Assembly: GCA_949128115.1 (NCBI GenBank)
Contig: OX421962.1
Location: 55,593,787-55,657,786, forward strand
DNA length: 64,000 nt
Origin: Anaspis maculata
Taxonomy: Eukaryota; Arthropoda; Insecta; Coleoptera; Scraptiidae
Reading direction: 5' to 3'
Position 1 is the first letter of the stretch; the number at the start of each line of letters is the position of its first letter. Positions 32,237 to 44,460 of this stretch are shown here, in pieces. The position numbers were made by a program, and so were the translations under genes. Under the pieces are notes generated by a model, which saw only the letters and a list, made by a program, of their open reading frames with translations, made no database searches and was not told the DNA's origin.

Positions 32237-33922
32237 TATATCTACATTTTTGAGGCTAGGTATTCGATTTGGCCATTTTATCGCATTTTCACCCACTTTT
32301 TCATGTTATCAATCTGGTTATTTAGGGAAGTTAGGTGAAGGGAGTCGTGTTTTAATTGATGCACCATTCTTTCCAAAAACTGAATGCGCGGCATCGTCAC
32401 AGACGTCTCCAAATTGGTGGGTGTTTCAAACTTCCGGTCACCACTGAACATGGTACTTACAATATATTTGCTTCTAAAATATCAAGGATCTTTCAGTAAA
32501 TCACACAAGAATTGCGTGCTCAATCAATATTTTTGATTGTAACTCTTGCTCAAGATTTGCTTGCAAGTACGTAGGTACAAATACTATATGTATTTCCAGT
32601 CAGTGCACTTCTTCATAAACAAAGGATGTAAAGTCTGCATAGCTTTCTCTGCACGACCCACTTTCTTCTGCACCGTAGCCAATACAGAGTGATCGATAAA
32701 ACTAAAGGCGAATTAGGAATAGCGACACTAATTACATACCATGTTTGTGGAGTCCTGTACGTCGCGCCTAAAGTCTGCTTATGCAAATTTCAGATCGGAC
32801 GCCATATAATTTAACAGTCATCGACTCTGGTTGAGTTCAGTGTTCAGTTCCAACTCCTCTTCTCTTATTTAGAGCTATGTCCAGTACCTACCCATCATCA
32901 AGAACAAAGTTGTTGGTGCTGGTTGTAAAAAAATAATCGCAGATGATTTCATTCCTCAACCTTGTCTGGGTCTATCCTATCTAGGTACTGGCATTTTGTA
33001 TCTTGCGTATTTAACCATCATCATTATTTCTCACGAATGGCTACGCAGTTTGGTATTATTCGCCTAGCCTTGATGAGGCCCCCCAAATTTGCTTCGCCAT
33101 CCTTTCCCTTTTGCACGAATCGTTTGCTTAATACAAGAACAGAGGTTAGCAAACGGTTAATAAAAAGTGGCATGGTAGGGTGACCTTATGAAAATCGCCT
33201 GCAGCCACAACGCGGCATACCTAATAATCACGATTTGTTTGGCAACAATAAATAAGTTCCGTGATACAATTTCGGCTTGACCATGACAAAATCTAAAAGA
33301 TGGCTGACTGAAACGTTCATGGTTAATGAACAAGATGAGTTTCCGTTTACCGTTCCCCAGTTTTTAGATTGGCGGTTAAAATAATTAGATGCATACTCAG
33401 TCCTAATTGCTTATTTAGCTATGATGTCATTGTTAGAAACCTTCCCTTCTTGAGAGGTAATCGCTAAAATGCTAAAACAGCCAACCGCAAAATGTAATTC
33501 ACTTTAGCCTTATTAAACAAGAAGACGATGAAGCGGACGTTCACTCTCTCAAAACTGACCATTTCCATCAGATTTATCACGGGTGTATGTGTATGGGTAT
33601 TTTTTTCCTAGATTGAAAATTATTTTTCTTGTACCTACCCTTTAGTAAGTAAGGACAATAAAGATAATTTCCATTATCGGAAAAAGTGTGGACGTCCTGA
33701 AAATTTGATATTCTAAATCGGAATTGAGTGCTCTACGACATATTCAAAATCGCCAAAAATCGCACATCAGAGCTTTGATAGTTATTGGAGGGGGTGGGTA
33801 AAAAATTGCAACTTGAAATTAAGGGGATGAAACATTCTAAGGATGAAACCCGTCAATCCATGGATGCAAGTACGTCGTGATTCGACGCATCGTATCCCGT
33901 TGATATCATTTTGGCATAAAAA
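32237..33922. other. Stretch without a recognised gene
   Basis: Short frames only. No repeat boundaries identified apart from the approach to the outer palindrome at 33.9 kb. Confidence 0.4.
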
Positions 33923-34416
33923 GTGTCGATTATTGTTGAAAGGGGGTCGTGGGGGGACAAGCTCGTCTAGGTGGATCTTTCTTTCCTGGCCATATAGAAC
34001 CGATCACGATAAGATTGGCATCTTTTCCGTCTAAATTCAACCTTCTGAATTCGAACCCGGTGTGTAAATTTAGATGAAAACAAGTTCGAACAACTTAACT
34101 TGAGAAAACTTGTTTTTCTTTGACAATTTTCTACAATTTTATTTTCTGTCAGAGGTAAAATCTTTGAAAATATTTCAAAAGCCATTAGATTGAAGTGTAT
34201 TCTTGATGAAAATCATCCACTCGATGTATAATTCCATTTTTTGAGATTAAGAAATCGATTCGCATGCACCTTCCAATAGAAATAGCTCAAACTGTTGAAA
34301 AAAACAATATCCCATCTTTGAAACTTCGACTGTTTATAACATAAACAAAATCGCCGTAAACGCACTGCAGGGTTTTGAGTTAAAGGTTCAAGATGCATGC
34401 TGTAGTGTTGTGGTTA

Positions 34417-35822
34417 TACAGGGTGGCCCAACGAAAACAGAACAGAGGGGTTTTCGGGCATTTCACCTTATTTTTTTGAAAAAAGCTCGAACAGGTCGAT
34501 TTTTATATTGAGGGGGACATCTGAAACATACATTGGCGGATTTTTATCTTTAGCCCCCTCACCCCCACCCGCCCCAACTTTGAAGTTTCAAATGACCCCA
34601 CCCACTTTGCGATACATCAAATTGAAGAAAATTAAATTCTCTTTCTGAAAAAATATTTCTATAATTTTCAACCCCACCCCCTTCTTCCTAAAATTGTCAA
34701 GAGTTTCCAATGTGATATTTTTGATCTCTTAATTCTCTTCAGTACAGTCAACGTCATCCTGCACAGCATCAAGGGAGAAAATTTTCTGTGAAAAAGTGCT
34801 ACCCAAATAGAGTATTATACTTTTGAAAACATTTTTTTTTTCGATGGAATCAGAAACTATATTGAAAAATAACTGACCCGTATTTTTTTATTTAGCCAAA
34901 AATCGTATCGTTTGGCCGCAATAAATTAACGAAATTCCTATATTCTGCCTATTTCTGACGTCATTTACACAGGCAGTATAGGCGGTGACTCGCTGTGACG
35001 TCAGAACTAGTTGATGTTATTTATTTATTACGCCCAAACGATACGGTTTTTGACTGGATAAAAAAACACGGGTCAAATATTTTTCAATGTAGTTTCCATT
35101 TCAATAAAAAAAATTTTTAGTATAATACTCCATTCACCCCTTCACTCCCCCACCCCAACTTCAAAATCTAAAATGATACTACCTACTGTGTGATACATCA
35201 AATCGAAGGGAATTGAATTCTCTTCCTGAATAAAATATTTTCAGAATTTTCAAAAAGCCCCCTTTCTCCATAAAATACTCCGAATGTTTAATTTATCAGG
35301 AGAGGGGTTGAAAATTTCAAAAAAATTGTTTTTAGAAAGATAAATCAGTTTCCTTTTGTTCAATGCATCACAAAGTAGGTGGTGTCTGTTGAATTTTGAA
35401 ATTGGGGTGGGGGAGAGGAAAGGGGTGAATTTGGGTAACACTTTTCTTCATCGAAAATTTTCTTCTTAGATGCTATTTAGGATGACGCTGATTAAATTGG
35501 AAGGAATTGAGGGGTCGAGGATATAAAATTGGACAGTCAGAGAAATTTAGAAAGATGGGGGTGGGGTTGAAAATTTTTAAAATATTTTTTTCAGAATAAG
35601 AATTTGATTCTCTTTGATTTGATGTATCGCAAAGTAGATAGTGTCATTTGAAATTCTAAAGTTGAGGTGGGTAGGGGTGAGGAGGCAGAAGATAGAAATT
35701 TGCCAATGTATGTTTCAGATGTCCCCGTCGATGTAAAAATCGACCTGTCTGAGCTTTTTTCGAAAAAATGATGTGAAATGCCCGAAATCCCTTATGTTCT
35801 GTTTTTGTTGGGCCACCCTGTA
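34417..35822. mobile_element. Inner palindromic TACAGGGTGGCCCAAC element, 1.41 kb
   Basis: Both ends read TACAGGGTGGCCCAAC; TA lies on each side. The arms mirror each other through GCTCGAACAGGTCGATTTTT, GGACATCTGAAACATACATT and G/C-rich CACCCCCACC stretches. A centre of symmetry lies near 34978 (CGTATCGTTTGGCC against its inverse). A further inverted repeat at about 35130-35430 sits in the right arm only and makes it longer, so at least three levels of palindromes are nested. No protein-coding frame. Confidence 0.85.
35130..35430. repeat. Innermost palindrome within the right arm
   Basis: Blocks CCCCCACCCCAACTTCAAAA, ACTACCTACTGTGTGATACA and AATTGAATTCTCTTCCTGAA are mirrored, with divergence, by CAGTTTCCTTTTGTTCAATG, CATCACAAAGTAGGTGGTGT and TTTTGAAATTGGGGTGGGGG. 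It resembles the element arm in which it sits and may be a local inverted duplication. Confidence 0.6.
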
Positions 35823-36207
35823 TAGACGTCGCACCGGGCCGGCTCAAGTTCAGATCGATTGGTTCATCTCGAAAAACAAAATTATACATCCAGTGGATTA
35901 TTTTCGTGAAGAATACACTTCAATTCAATGACCCTTGAAATATTTTCAAAGACTAACACCTCTTACAGTGAAAAAGTCAAAACTGTCAAAGAAAAAAGGT
36001 TATTCCAATTGAACTATTATTTATTTAGTTCGAATTTGTTTTTCATCCAAATTCACACATCGGATTCGAGTTCAGGGGATTGAATTTAGTCGGAAAAGAT
36101 ACTAAGCTTTTTGTGATCGGTTCTACATGCCCAGGAAAGACAAAGATCCACCCACCATCCGAGCTTCGCCGCGCCCCCACGACCTCTCTTCAACAATGAC
36201 CGACGCT

Positions 36208-39200
36208 CTATATTTTTCTCAGAGATTTTGACGATTTTTTCACTATCTTTTCTATACTACTTAAGGAATCGAAATCTGGGGAAGTTGAAATGCATAGTGA
36301 GTATCTTATATTTATTACGAGTATGGGCCGTTTTAATAAGTCTTTGGCCGATGAAGTAGAGATGGATTTTACGATGACTCTCATTTCCGCTTGCGTCAAT
36401 TTGACAACGCACGTGCTTACAAATGTCAAACAATTCACCTTTCTCTCTCCCTCCCCCTTTACAAAAATGGAATTTTCCCTTTTACTTATATCCACTTGTT
36501 GACGACCCCTTTATCTGTACAATAATCAAGAAAAGGAAATAAAATAAACAACAAATAAAAGTGTCTCAAAAGTGATTCTCATTTTTGAATAATTTGTGAA
36601 ATAAAACAAATATTTCCGGTTTGCCTGATGAAAAAATTACTTTTCAACTTTTGTATTTTTCCTGAAACAAAACATCGCCCAAGTGGTCATCCCGCAGCCT
36701 TTCGCACGTCGAGCTGCATTTCGCCATGGCTCTGAGCCTTGAGCTTGACTGCTTGAGGTAACCCCAAAAGAAAGAGCCCAAAAAAAAATCACACGATCTT
36801 TGGGACCAGTCAACATAGCTGTTCCTTGAAATTAAACGGTTCGTTAACATTGTATTCAATAAATCTCTTATTGTTTCATGTGAGGTATGGGGTATGGGGG
36901 AGTAGTCCCATCCTGGTGAAACCACATATCCTCGAATCGATCTTCAGCAATTTTTGGCGTGTATTTTTGTCAAGCTTTGCGTCTGGAAAAACGTTGCAAA
37001 AATATGTGAAGTTTCGATTTGAGATTAAGCCAACAACTGATTTTGAGAACCGAAAATTGAAGAAATGGTGAACAAAAAAAAAGGGGCATTATTTTTGAGA
37101 CACCTTATACAATCATATTATTTAGTGAAAATGTTCTACAGGAATAGGAATCGATCTACAAGGGAATTGAACATTTTAAATGGCCGAAATACCAAGTTTT
37201 TTTTATTTCTGCCAACTTTTCTCACAGTTTTGAACCTTTCTTCGACTTTTCCAAATTTTCATTTTTTTAAAACTTTTCCCAACTTTTCTCATCTTTCCCT
37301 AACTTTTTTCCAACTTTTCCAAAGTCAAGACCCCTATAACTACGGTCCTGGTTTAGGAGTTACCATTTGGCCTTGATAGCTGAAGATTTCAGAATATAGA
37401 ACCTATCTATCTCTATTTATTATTATTGAATGGTTAGGTATATAACCTCTAGGTATGTACATAATATTACCTATTATTTCTTCTCTAACAATTTTTGTTG
37501 CATAAGTACTTTTCAGTTGAAAAAAAACTTACTTCAAGGGGAAGGTATAGGTATACGAGTATAGATATGTATTTATCAGTACCTATGCACCTAAGCTATG
37601 TGCTAAAAATTTTGGTTGTCCAATTTGAATGGCGCCGGTCTTTTTATCGTACTGGTTACAAATTCACCGATAACTAATCTATATTGTTACAAAAGGAATA
37701 GTTTATTATACTTGGAGTAGCGCTATATCGCTATTGTAAAACTGGCCCTTAATGTTCACGTTCAGTTCAAGTACCATGTTTGTACCACATAAACTGAAAA
37801 TATCGTTATTAAATAACAAAGTATATGCCTAAAATAATTTTTACTGATATAACAATTATTATTATTATTATTATTATTGTCGAGGTCGACACTAAAATGG
37901 ATTTAAGAAAAATGGCATTACGCGTCTATACCTAAATACATGAATAATTTACCCCTGACCTGGCGGTAAATCTGAGTTACCACATTTCACATTTTCTTGC
38001 GTATACAATATGAATAACAACAATAATAATAAAATGTTACCCAATCCAATTTTCCTGTCCTTATAGTTGCAACTTGCAACGGTACCTACTCGTCACCCTT
38101 GCATCGATGTTTATTTTCTTGTAGATAAAAACCACGCTTTATCTTTAATGTGTCATTCAAATTCGTGTGAAGGGATGTTAGTTCATTGATTTGAATTTCA
38201 TGAATGTACCGTGCTGTGCTTTCCTTCTCTTCTGATAAATGCAGTAGGATTCGGGTCACTTCCGCTCTCCCATAACCGCCACTTGGAATAGCCCGCGATT
38301 ATAATTTTTGAACAAAAGCTCGTAAAGGGGTAATAAAACCACTCACGAGTCCCTGTGGCCTGTGTAGGTATGTCTAGGTTTGTTCTCAATCTGTGGGTGT
38401 ATTGTTGTATAAGGAATGGTTCCCACCCACTATTGTATGTGAAATGTGTTGCTTTTCAAAACACAGTTACGGATTTTATGTGCGGTTTTCCTATACATAT
38501 ACCTACATGCATGCAAGAGTGGAGTGCAGGCGAGCGAGCAGCAGTGCGTTTTTAAAATGCACCGCTCGACCTATCCATAATTGGCAATGAAGACTGAGGA
38601 GAATCATTTAAATTAAGTTATGGCCAGAAAGAATTATTATTCTCAGTGACGGACAAAAAGATAATTGTTCTTCTTTGAAAAGCCGCACGCGGGGCTGCAC
38701 ATGGGAGATTTTAGATGGAAAACACGGTTGGTTTTTCTGAAATCTGCAGTAAAATACGGAAATAACTGAGCAGTGAGCATTATAATATTTTATGCCACGA
38801 TTGCCATGGATAGGACGATAGGGTTGTGCTGGTGACGCTGGTGGTTGTATTCTATGGTTGTATGCAAAATGACAAAATCCAATAGTAGGTACTTACCTAC
38901 TAGCGGTACACAAAAAAATCTTGCATTGGAAATCTTGAAAATGAATAATTTGACCCGCTGTTCTTTTCGATCACCCCCTGCTGGTGCGAGATTTGGGGGG
39001 GTACAAGAGGGACATGACTATTTTTGGCTGCAAGTACTAAACACTGCTATTTAGAACCAGTTCGGCTCTAAAACCAGAGGATTCGATTGGTTCTCGAGAA
39101 TTCTTACCTAATCAGTGAATAGCGATTTTAGAGCTGAACTGACTCCGTTCTGGTCAGTCGAAAACGCCATTAGACTTTTACTAGTAACGAAACACGGCAC

Positions 39201-39264
39201 AATAGCATCTGCACAAGATTCCTTATCAACTATTGGTACGGGTCGTTGATAGAAAACGTCAAAC
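36208..39264. other. Stretch without a recognised gene
   Basis: Short frames without domains. An (ATT)n run lies at 37855-37878. The segment 37190-37330 is rich in AACTTTTCC-like words. Confidence 0.4.
37855..37878 (+). repeat. (ATT)n microsatellite
   Basis: Eight perfect ATT units. Confidence 0.9.
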
Positions 39265-39380
39265 GTCCCGATTCCAGGGTAATAATTTAATTGCGTCGCA
39301 CTATTTTCTCGAGCGCACGCTATACAAATAGGATTGAGTGGTGCGTGCTCCCTTTCTCTTTACCCCTTCCTCTAGTTGCT
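39265..39380 (+). repeat. Dispersed repeat, copy 2
   Basis: GTCCCGATTCC, TTGCGTCGCACTATTTTCTC, GTGGTGCGTG, and CCTTCCTCTAGTTG occur in the same order as in the inverted copy at 20528-20640. Probably a fragment of an unidentified mobile element. Confidence 0.65.
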
Positions 39381-42300
39381 CCCCTGCCCCCAGACGGTTT
39401 ATTACCTACCATTACCAGCACAGTAAATAGGGGAGAACAAGAAACTGCATGAATGGTCCGGATTTTTCAATTCTGAATCCTTATTTAGACACTATTTTGA
39501 GTGGTTTTTGATTTTGTTCTACAAAATTTGAGAGATGAAGTGAAAGTAACTGGAACCAACAATTTATTTGAAGCTTTGAACGTCGAATAAAGGCGAGAAT
39601 AAAGGTCTCTCTTGAGAAACTCTGGAGAATTCTAAAGCAGGCAATATAACAACGCTGTAATTTTTTTATGATGTTTTTCTCAGGATACAACCATATCAAT
39701 TTGAACACGATGAAATGAATTGAATTATTGTATTGATATTTTAATCAACTGTAATAAAATGATGTTTATCATTCAATTGGCAAAACCGTTATGCACAACG
39801 GAATATACGCATTTAAACAATAATATTATCGTCCATTTTACAATAATTAAATAATTATAGGGGCGGCAGAGTGGAACAAAAGTGAGACGTAAAAATTCTT
39901 GTAATCCTGTACACATCCGTACACAATAACTATCAACACAAAATAAATTCCGCTAATTAATTAATTTTCCACACGTAGCAGCGCAGGAATTTATATTCAA
40001 ATATTTTCGCTGAGAGAACAAACTATGCAACAACAATCAACAAAGTAATTACCCACAAAGAAGTTTGACAAGTCAGTTTGAAAAGTAGATAGGTAAAGTC
40101 GACACTACATTCCTGCTCAAATTCAAGTTCTCTTTGAAACTGGGTAACACAAAATATAATGTAAAGCCGGTTCACCAAATCCCGGCGAAGAAAATCGGTG
40201 GAAAGTACCTAGGTACGCTTTGTGACCAAATACATAAAATAAAAAAGATTGGTAATGTTAATTCCACCAACAAATTATTGCCATTTGAGGTGGGTGTAGA
40301 GCTCGCATGATTTTACACATCGTTGGTTGCCCACGTTGAATAAACGCTATGGTGGCTGCTTTCAAAGTTTTTCCTTGCATTTCCTGTTCAATTAACTTCC
40401 GGTGCTCAGTGAATGAGAAAAAACTGCGTACTTACATAGACTCCATCTTGTGAATTTCCACTAACATAACTACAATAATAACTTTTGAAACTTTCAACCG
40501 TACACAAACAAGACCTAGAAAAGAATATGAGATAATTTTTAATCCCTGACTGTTTTTCAAACGGACAAGAACTAAGGACGCTTTTTTTGATGGATAAAGA
40601 TAGGCCTTGATGGAGAATTTGCTACCAATTATAATTATTTCAGTGAGGTGTGAAGTATGAAATCCAAATCAATCCAATTATTACAGCAAAGTGAACCTCC
40701 ACGGAATCTAAAGTATTTCACTCTTCATAGCAAATTATCCACGATCTGCTGGATCTTCAACAGCTGACCTGACGGCTTTCAGGTCAAAATTCCGTTCTAA
40801 CAGAACGTGGCAGATGGTATGGCGGCTCCAGCTCCGGCTAGTACACAGCATCCTTTTTTCCAGCAGCAAGTGCATACAGAGTGAACACTACTTACTCATC
40901 TTGAATTATTGTTATTGCTATAAAATGTAACAACACAAAGTTCAGAATGATAAAGGACTCTTCTGATAATTTCAATAATAAATAATTCCATTGTTCTCTC
41001 ACAACAATAACTGATTTTTTACTAAATTTATAGGGACAAGTTTGTTGTCTTTTTTTTCACCAGACAGACGCAAGGATTAAAATTATTTTTATGTCTAAAA
41101 ATTTTTGTGGCAATGATTGCAATCAAATTTCAACGATAAAAATTTGTTTGTTAGCTTTTTATGGCAATTTTTTCTTGGAACAGACAATAAAAAAATAACG
41201 ACGAAGTTCGAATTTTGGTGATGACCACAACTGCCATTGTTTGCGGCATACAATGCATGGTAAAAAATTGTTGTATTATACGAGTGTATACAAAACCCCG
41301 CATATGTTATCAGATTAGGAATTTTTAAGCGGCGAGTTAAAGTACAATGAACTTGATTAACCCTGGTATCACGAAATTTGAATTTTGGCGATATCTACAT
41401 TACAGTAATTTCAAGTGTCGCAGGTGTGTAGATAATTTCAAGTCTTTTTCACCTGTAAGATTTAAGGTACGTCCTTTGTTGCATGAATATCTATCTATAC
41501 TCGTGATCTATACCTACGAATAGGACATCTATACCTACTTACAAAGTTGAGATATTTGAATGGTCACCTTGCAATGAGATAACGATAACTTAATCGCGCC
41601 ATAAAATCTAAGACGCGATTCTATCGTAATGCCATAAAACTAGGAAAGGCTGAAGAAAGGTCTGTGTAAAGCTCAATGAAAATCCTATTTGTTGAGTCAC
41701 ACACTCATTGTTTAGTGTTAGTTATTCTGTATGAATAAATACCTATGTTAGAAGTAAAGTAGGAAATGACAATGACATTCTATGAATTTCAATTTTCCTG
41801 GAGCCTGTATATCTATGTAGACCAGCAAAAGGCTAAAGGTGGTAAAAAATCTTCAAGAGTTCTAAAATCTCGTAAAATATAATTTCGTTTAAATATCAAT
41901 ATGGTCAGGCCAGTGGAATGTCTGGTCTGGAAGTTTCGGCTATCAAATACCCAAGGTAACAGGTAACAGTGCCACGCAAGCTGGTAGGCATGGAGGTAGG
42001 TATGTTTTGGCTCGTGACTTGAAAAACCATACGATGGATTGTTTCGGATGATCACATACCAGCTGGTTTTGCACCTGCCCTTAAAAACATCTGCCTCAAA
42101 TTAAGAATAAGACTTGAAAACACTCAAGACATCATTGTTTGTAGCACACTTCAAGACTGCTAAATTACATAGTTTGTAGATAAAGAAGCTAGGGCCAGAG
42201 TGAATGAGAAATTAGAACAATATTTTCAAGACAATGTTCTTCCGAGATATTTAATAATGCTTCAAAACTGAACTGATTCATAAAGCTATGGTTCATATAT

Positions 42301-42718
42301 AAAATATTTGATAATCAGACTTGCGATGGAATAATATGTACCTAGTCTACCACAGTTAATCGCGACAATTTGGTTTTCCTGTCTGGTTGGTTGTTTGTTT
42401 AATAATTTCATGAAAATCCCGCTACTTACCTCAAAATCCAATGACTTGATGGCATATTGAATATGAAAAAGTTAAATAAATGCAAAAGAACACATTAGCT
42501 CCATAATAAAGCTGATAAGTAACAAGCCTTGTTATTATTTTTTGGACGCTACAAAACGCTGTTCTGAGTTGATTATTACCATCCCATTATCTCAGATAAC
42601 GTACATTCACACCCGAAATATAACTATATTTTTCTTTGAGTTTGTGTTGAAATATACTATATTGAGCGATTACTGGATGCCATAATCTTCAAAACAAATC
42701 TAGATAAGGTTTACTTAC
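39381..42718. other. AT-rich stretch, possibly intron, no exon proven
   Basis: If the candidate exon at 42719-42844 is real, this is the direction in which its gene continues (minus strand). Several GTAAGT words occur on the minus strand (about 40433, 40891, 42424), but none follows a convincing acceptor plus open frame. No exon supported. Confidence 0.35.
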
Positions 42719-42844
42719 CCCTTTTCCAGTTTTAGCTTCAGCGCCTTCAACTTCATCATCGACTTCTTTTCCAACGTTCAAAATACCAAACAACGGTCTG
42801 TGATCTGAAGGGGATTCTTGATCTTGGGATTCTCTCACGTTCAT
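42719..42844 (-). CDS. Candidate 42-codon coding exon, product unknown
   Basis: On the minus strand CTCTCAG ends at 42845 and is followed at once by an ATG. The frame stays open for exactly 42 codons (starting MNVRESQDQE, ending EGAEAKTGKG) up to a consensus donor GGG|GTAAGT at 42718. The acidic, Ser/Asp-rich composition and clean splice signals suggest a real exon, either the first coding exon or an internal phase-0 exon. I do not recognise the protein. It lies only about 200 bp downstream of the stop codon of the UBA-RING exon on the same strand, so it could belong to a closely spaced next gene or to an alternative transcript of the same gene. The following exon was not found. Confidence 0.4.
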
Positions 42845-43045
42845 CTGAGAGTCATTTTATTAGCAGGTCTAGACAACTTCATAACAAGAGAGACTGTTCT
42901 ATAAAACAACCAGATTCTGAAGGGATATAGAAAAACTTCTTATAGCTCTTCTCTTGCCCTAGAAATGTACTTCAGGTAAATAATACACAAAAAGACTTTA
43001 TATTCATTGAATTAATATATTAACTCTGCAAATAAAAATAAATAA

Positions 43046-43684
43046 TCACGACAAAAAAGTCCTAACCGTGGCCTTGATGGCCGATCTACAAACGGGGCAA
43101 TCTTCCAAATTGGGAGCGCAATTGACGCACGTCGCCAGATGGCCGCAAGGCAGAAAAACGATTCCCACTTCGGCGTCCATGCAAATCTTGCACAGCCTGG
43201 CTTCCCTCAGCACGCGGTTCTCCTCTTCCAGGGAAACTTTGGAATCTCCAGGGCGGCCCGGTTTCGATTCCGTAACCACTGGAGTTTTATTATTGTCAAC
43301 GGCCATTTGAGTATTATCACCCTTGTTATCACTGTTGGTTTCGCTGCTGGCCGCTTTGGCCACCAGGTTGTCCAGGACGCTCCCTACGATACTTTTCACT
43401 GCTTGATTCGAGAGGCTGCTTTGTTGCGGCTCGTGTTCTTCCGACATGTCTTCCTCGTTGAGCTGCATATTCAGGGCTGCTTCCACCAGAGCATCGGCCT
43501 GAGGATAGCCGCGACCGGTTCTTTCAAGCTTCTCTCGGATGGCCATTTTCACCCTTTCGAAATTGATACCAATACTGAGCGCCGCTAGGGCTATGTCGCT
43601 GGTCATGTGTTCCTGAAGCTCTCTTTCTGTGACTTCCTTTCTCTTTGGCGGTGTGCCCCTCGAGCTCTTTCCCTGTACTTCTTC
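43046..43684 (-). CDS. Terminal exon of an IAP: UBA domain plus C-terminal RING
   Basis: The exon begins after ATTTACAG (acceptor AG at 43686-43685) with a phase-0 codon and runs 212 codons to TGA. After a basic linker (GTPPKRKEV) comes a ubiquitin-associated domain, about residues 27-75 of the exon (ALSIGINFERVKMAIRE, GRGYPQADALVEAAL). A low-complexity linker precedes a RING: CKICMDAEVGIVFLPCGH, CVNC, CPVC, then the ATVRTFLS tail common to IAP RINGs. In family members such as insect IAP2 and vertebrate cIAP/XIAP the order is BIRs, UBA, RING; UBA binds ubiquitin chains and RING is the E3 module. No BIR is encoded here, so those exons must lie further upstream or the gene has lost them. An ATG inside the exon (43606) could give a shorter UBA-RING product, but the open frame to the acceptor argues for a spliced gene. 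Confidence 0.88.
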   Translation of the reverse strand, partial: EEVQGKSSRGTPPKRKEVTERELQEHMTSDIALAALSIGINFERVKMAIREKLERTGRGYPQADALVEAALNMQLNEEDMSEEHEPQQSSLSNQAVKSIVGSVLDNLVAKAASSETNSDNKGDNTQMAVDNNKTPVVTESKPGRPGDSKVSLEEENRVLREARLCKICMDAEVGIVFLPCGHLATCVNCAPNLEDCPVCRSAIKATVRTFLS

Positions 43685-43872
43685 CTGTAAATAATCATTC
43701 TGCTTGAATTCGGAATTATAAATTCATAAGACAAATAAGACAAATTGGAAAACCGAAAACCCTATAAGTAGGTACCTATTACTGCAGCCAGGCAATCTGG
43801 TGTGTTGTCAAAACTAAGTACTATACACACATCTACAAATCCAAACTGTATATTTTGATATAGTGGATAGGA

Positions 43873-44460
43873 ATTTTCAAATAATGAAGACAATAAGCTA
43901 GAAAGTGTCTCATAAGTCTTGGAGGTTCGATTTCTGAAATCGTATTTCCACTGATCATAGCTTGAATCACTAAACCAATTTTGCTCAATATTCATTTCCA
44001 ATTTTCTAATTGAAATAGAGACGATATGCCCAACCACCAATACACCCTACCCCCCCCCCCCCCCCTATACGAGTATTTGCTGCAATTTACTGCAAGAAAC
44101 AAAACAATTTTTATTATTTTCTTGCAAATATTTGCCTCGTATGTTACTACATTCTTACAATGGAGAAAACGGTTTTCTTGCATACGGAAATACCTGTATC
44201 GTTACCTTTTTTCATAGTTTAGTTTGTTGTGATAAATTGTAGCAAATACTCGTCTATAGAGGGGTAGAGTGTATTGATGGTTGCATAGTATCAGGGGGAA
44301 TATCGTTCCCATTTCAACTGGAAAATTGGAAATATGTATATTGAGCAAAATTGGTCTTCAAGTGATATGAGCTATGATCGATGGAAATACGGTTTTAGAA
44401 ACTGAACCACCAAGGCTTATGAGATACTTTTCGGCTTGTTGTCTTCATGATTTGAAAATT
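43873..44460. repeat. Imperfect long inverted repeat upstream of the UBA-RING exon
   Basis: The arms at about 43873-44092 and 44231-44460 match inverted at roughly 80 percent by eye (AGCAAATACTCGT, AATATTGAGCAAAATTGGT, AGCTATGATC, GGAAATACG, GACTTATGAGA). The spacer is about 138 bp. The left arm contains an 18-19-base poly-C run at about 44048-44066 that the right arm lacks. Open frames in each arm are mirror images, not genes. It lies in what is probably the last intron of the IAP gene. Confidence 0.8.

Larger units (their letters stand above)
33923..36207. mobile_element. Outer palindrome of a nested set
   Basis: The left arm about 33923-34246 and right arm about 35868-36207 are inverted copies: GTGTCGATTATTGTTGAA against TTCAACAATGACCGACGC, GATCTTTCTTTCCTGGCCAT, GAACCGATCAC, and CATCCACTCGATGTATAATT against its inverse. 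The inner palindromic element 34417-35822 occupies the spacer. Old (roughly 80 percent by eye). No coding capacity. Confidence 0.8.

Noticed and set aside
40420..40910. Minus-strand GTAAGT sites suggesting micro-exons
   Set aside because: The open segments before them are only 20-35 bp and lack convincing acceptors or recognisable sequence.
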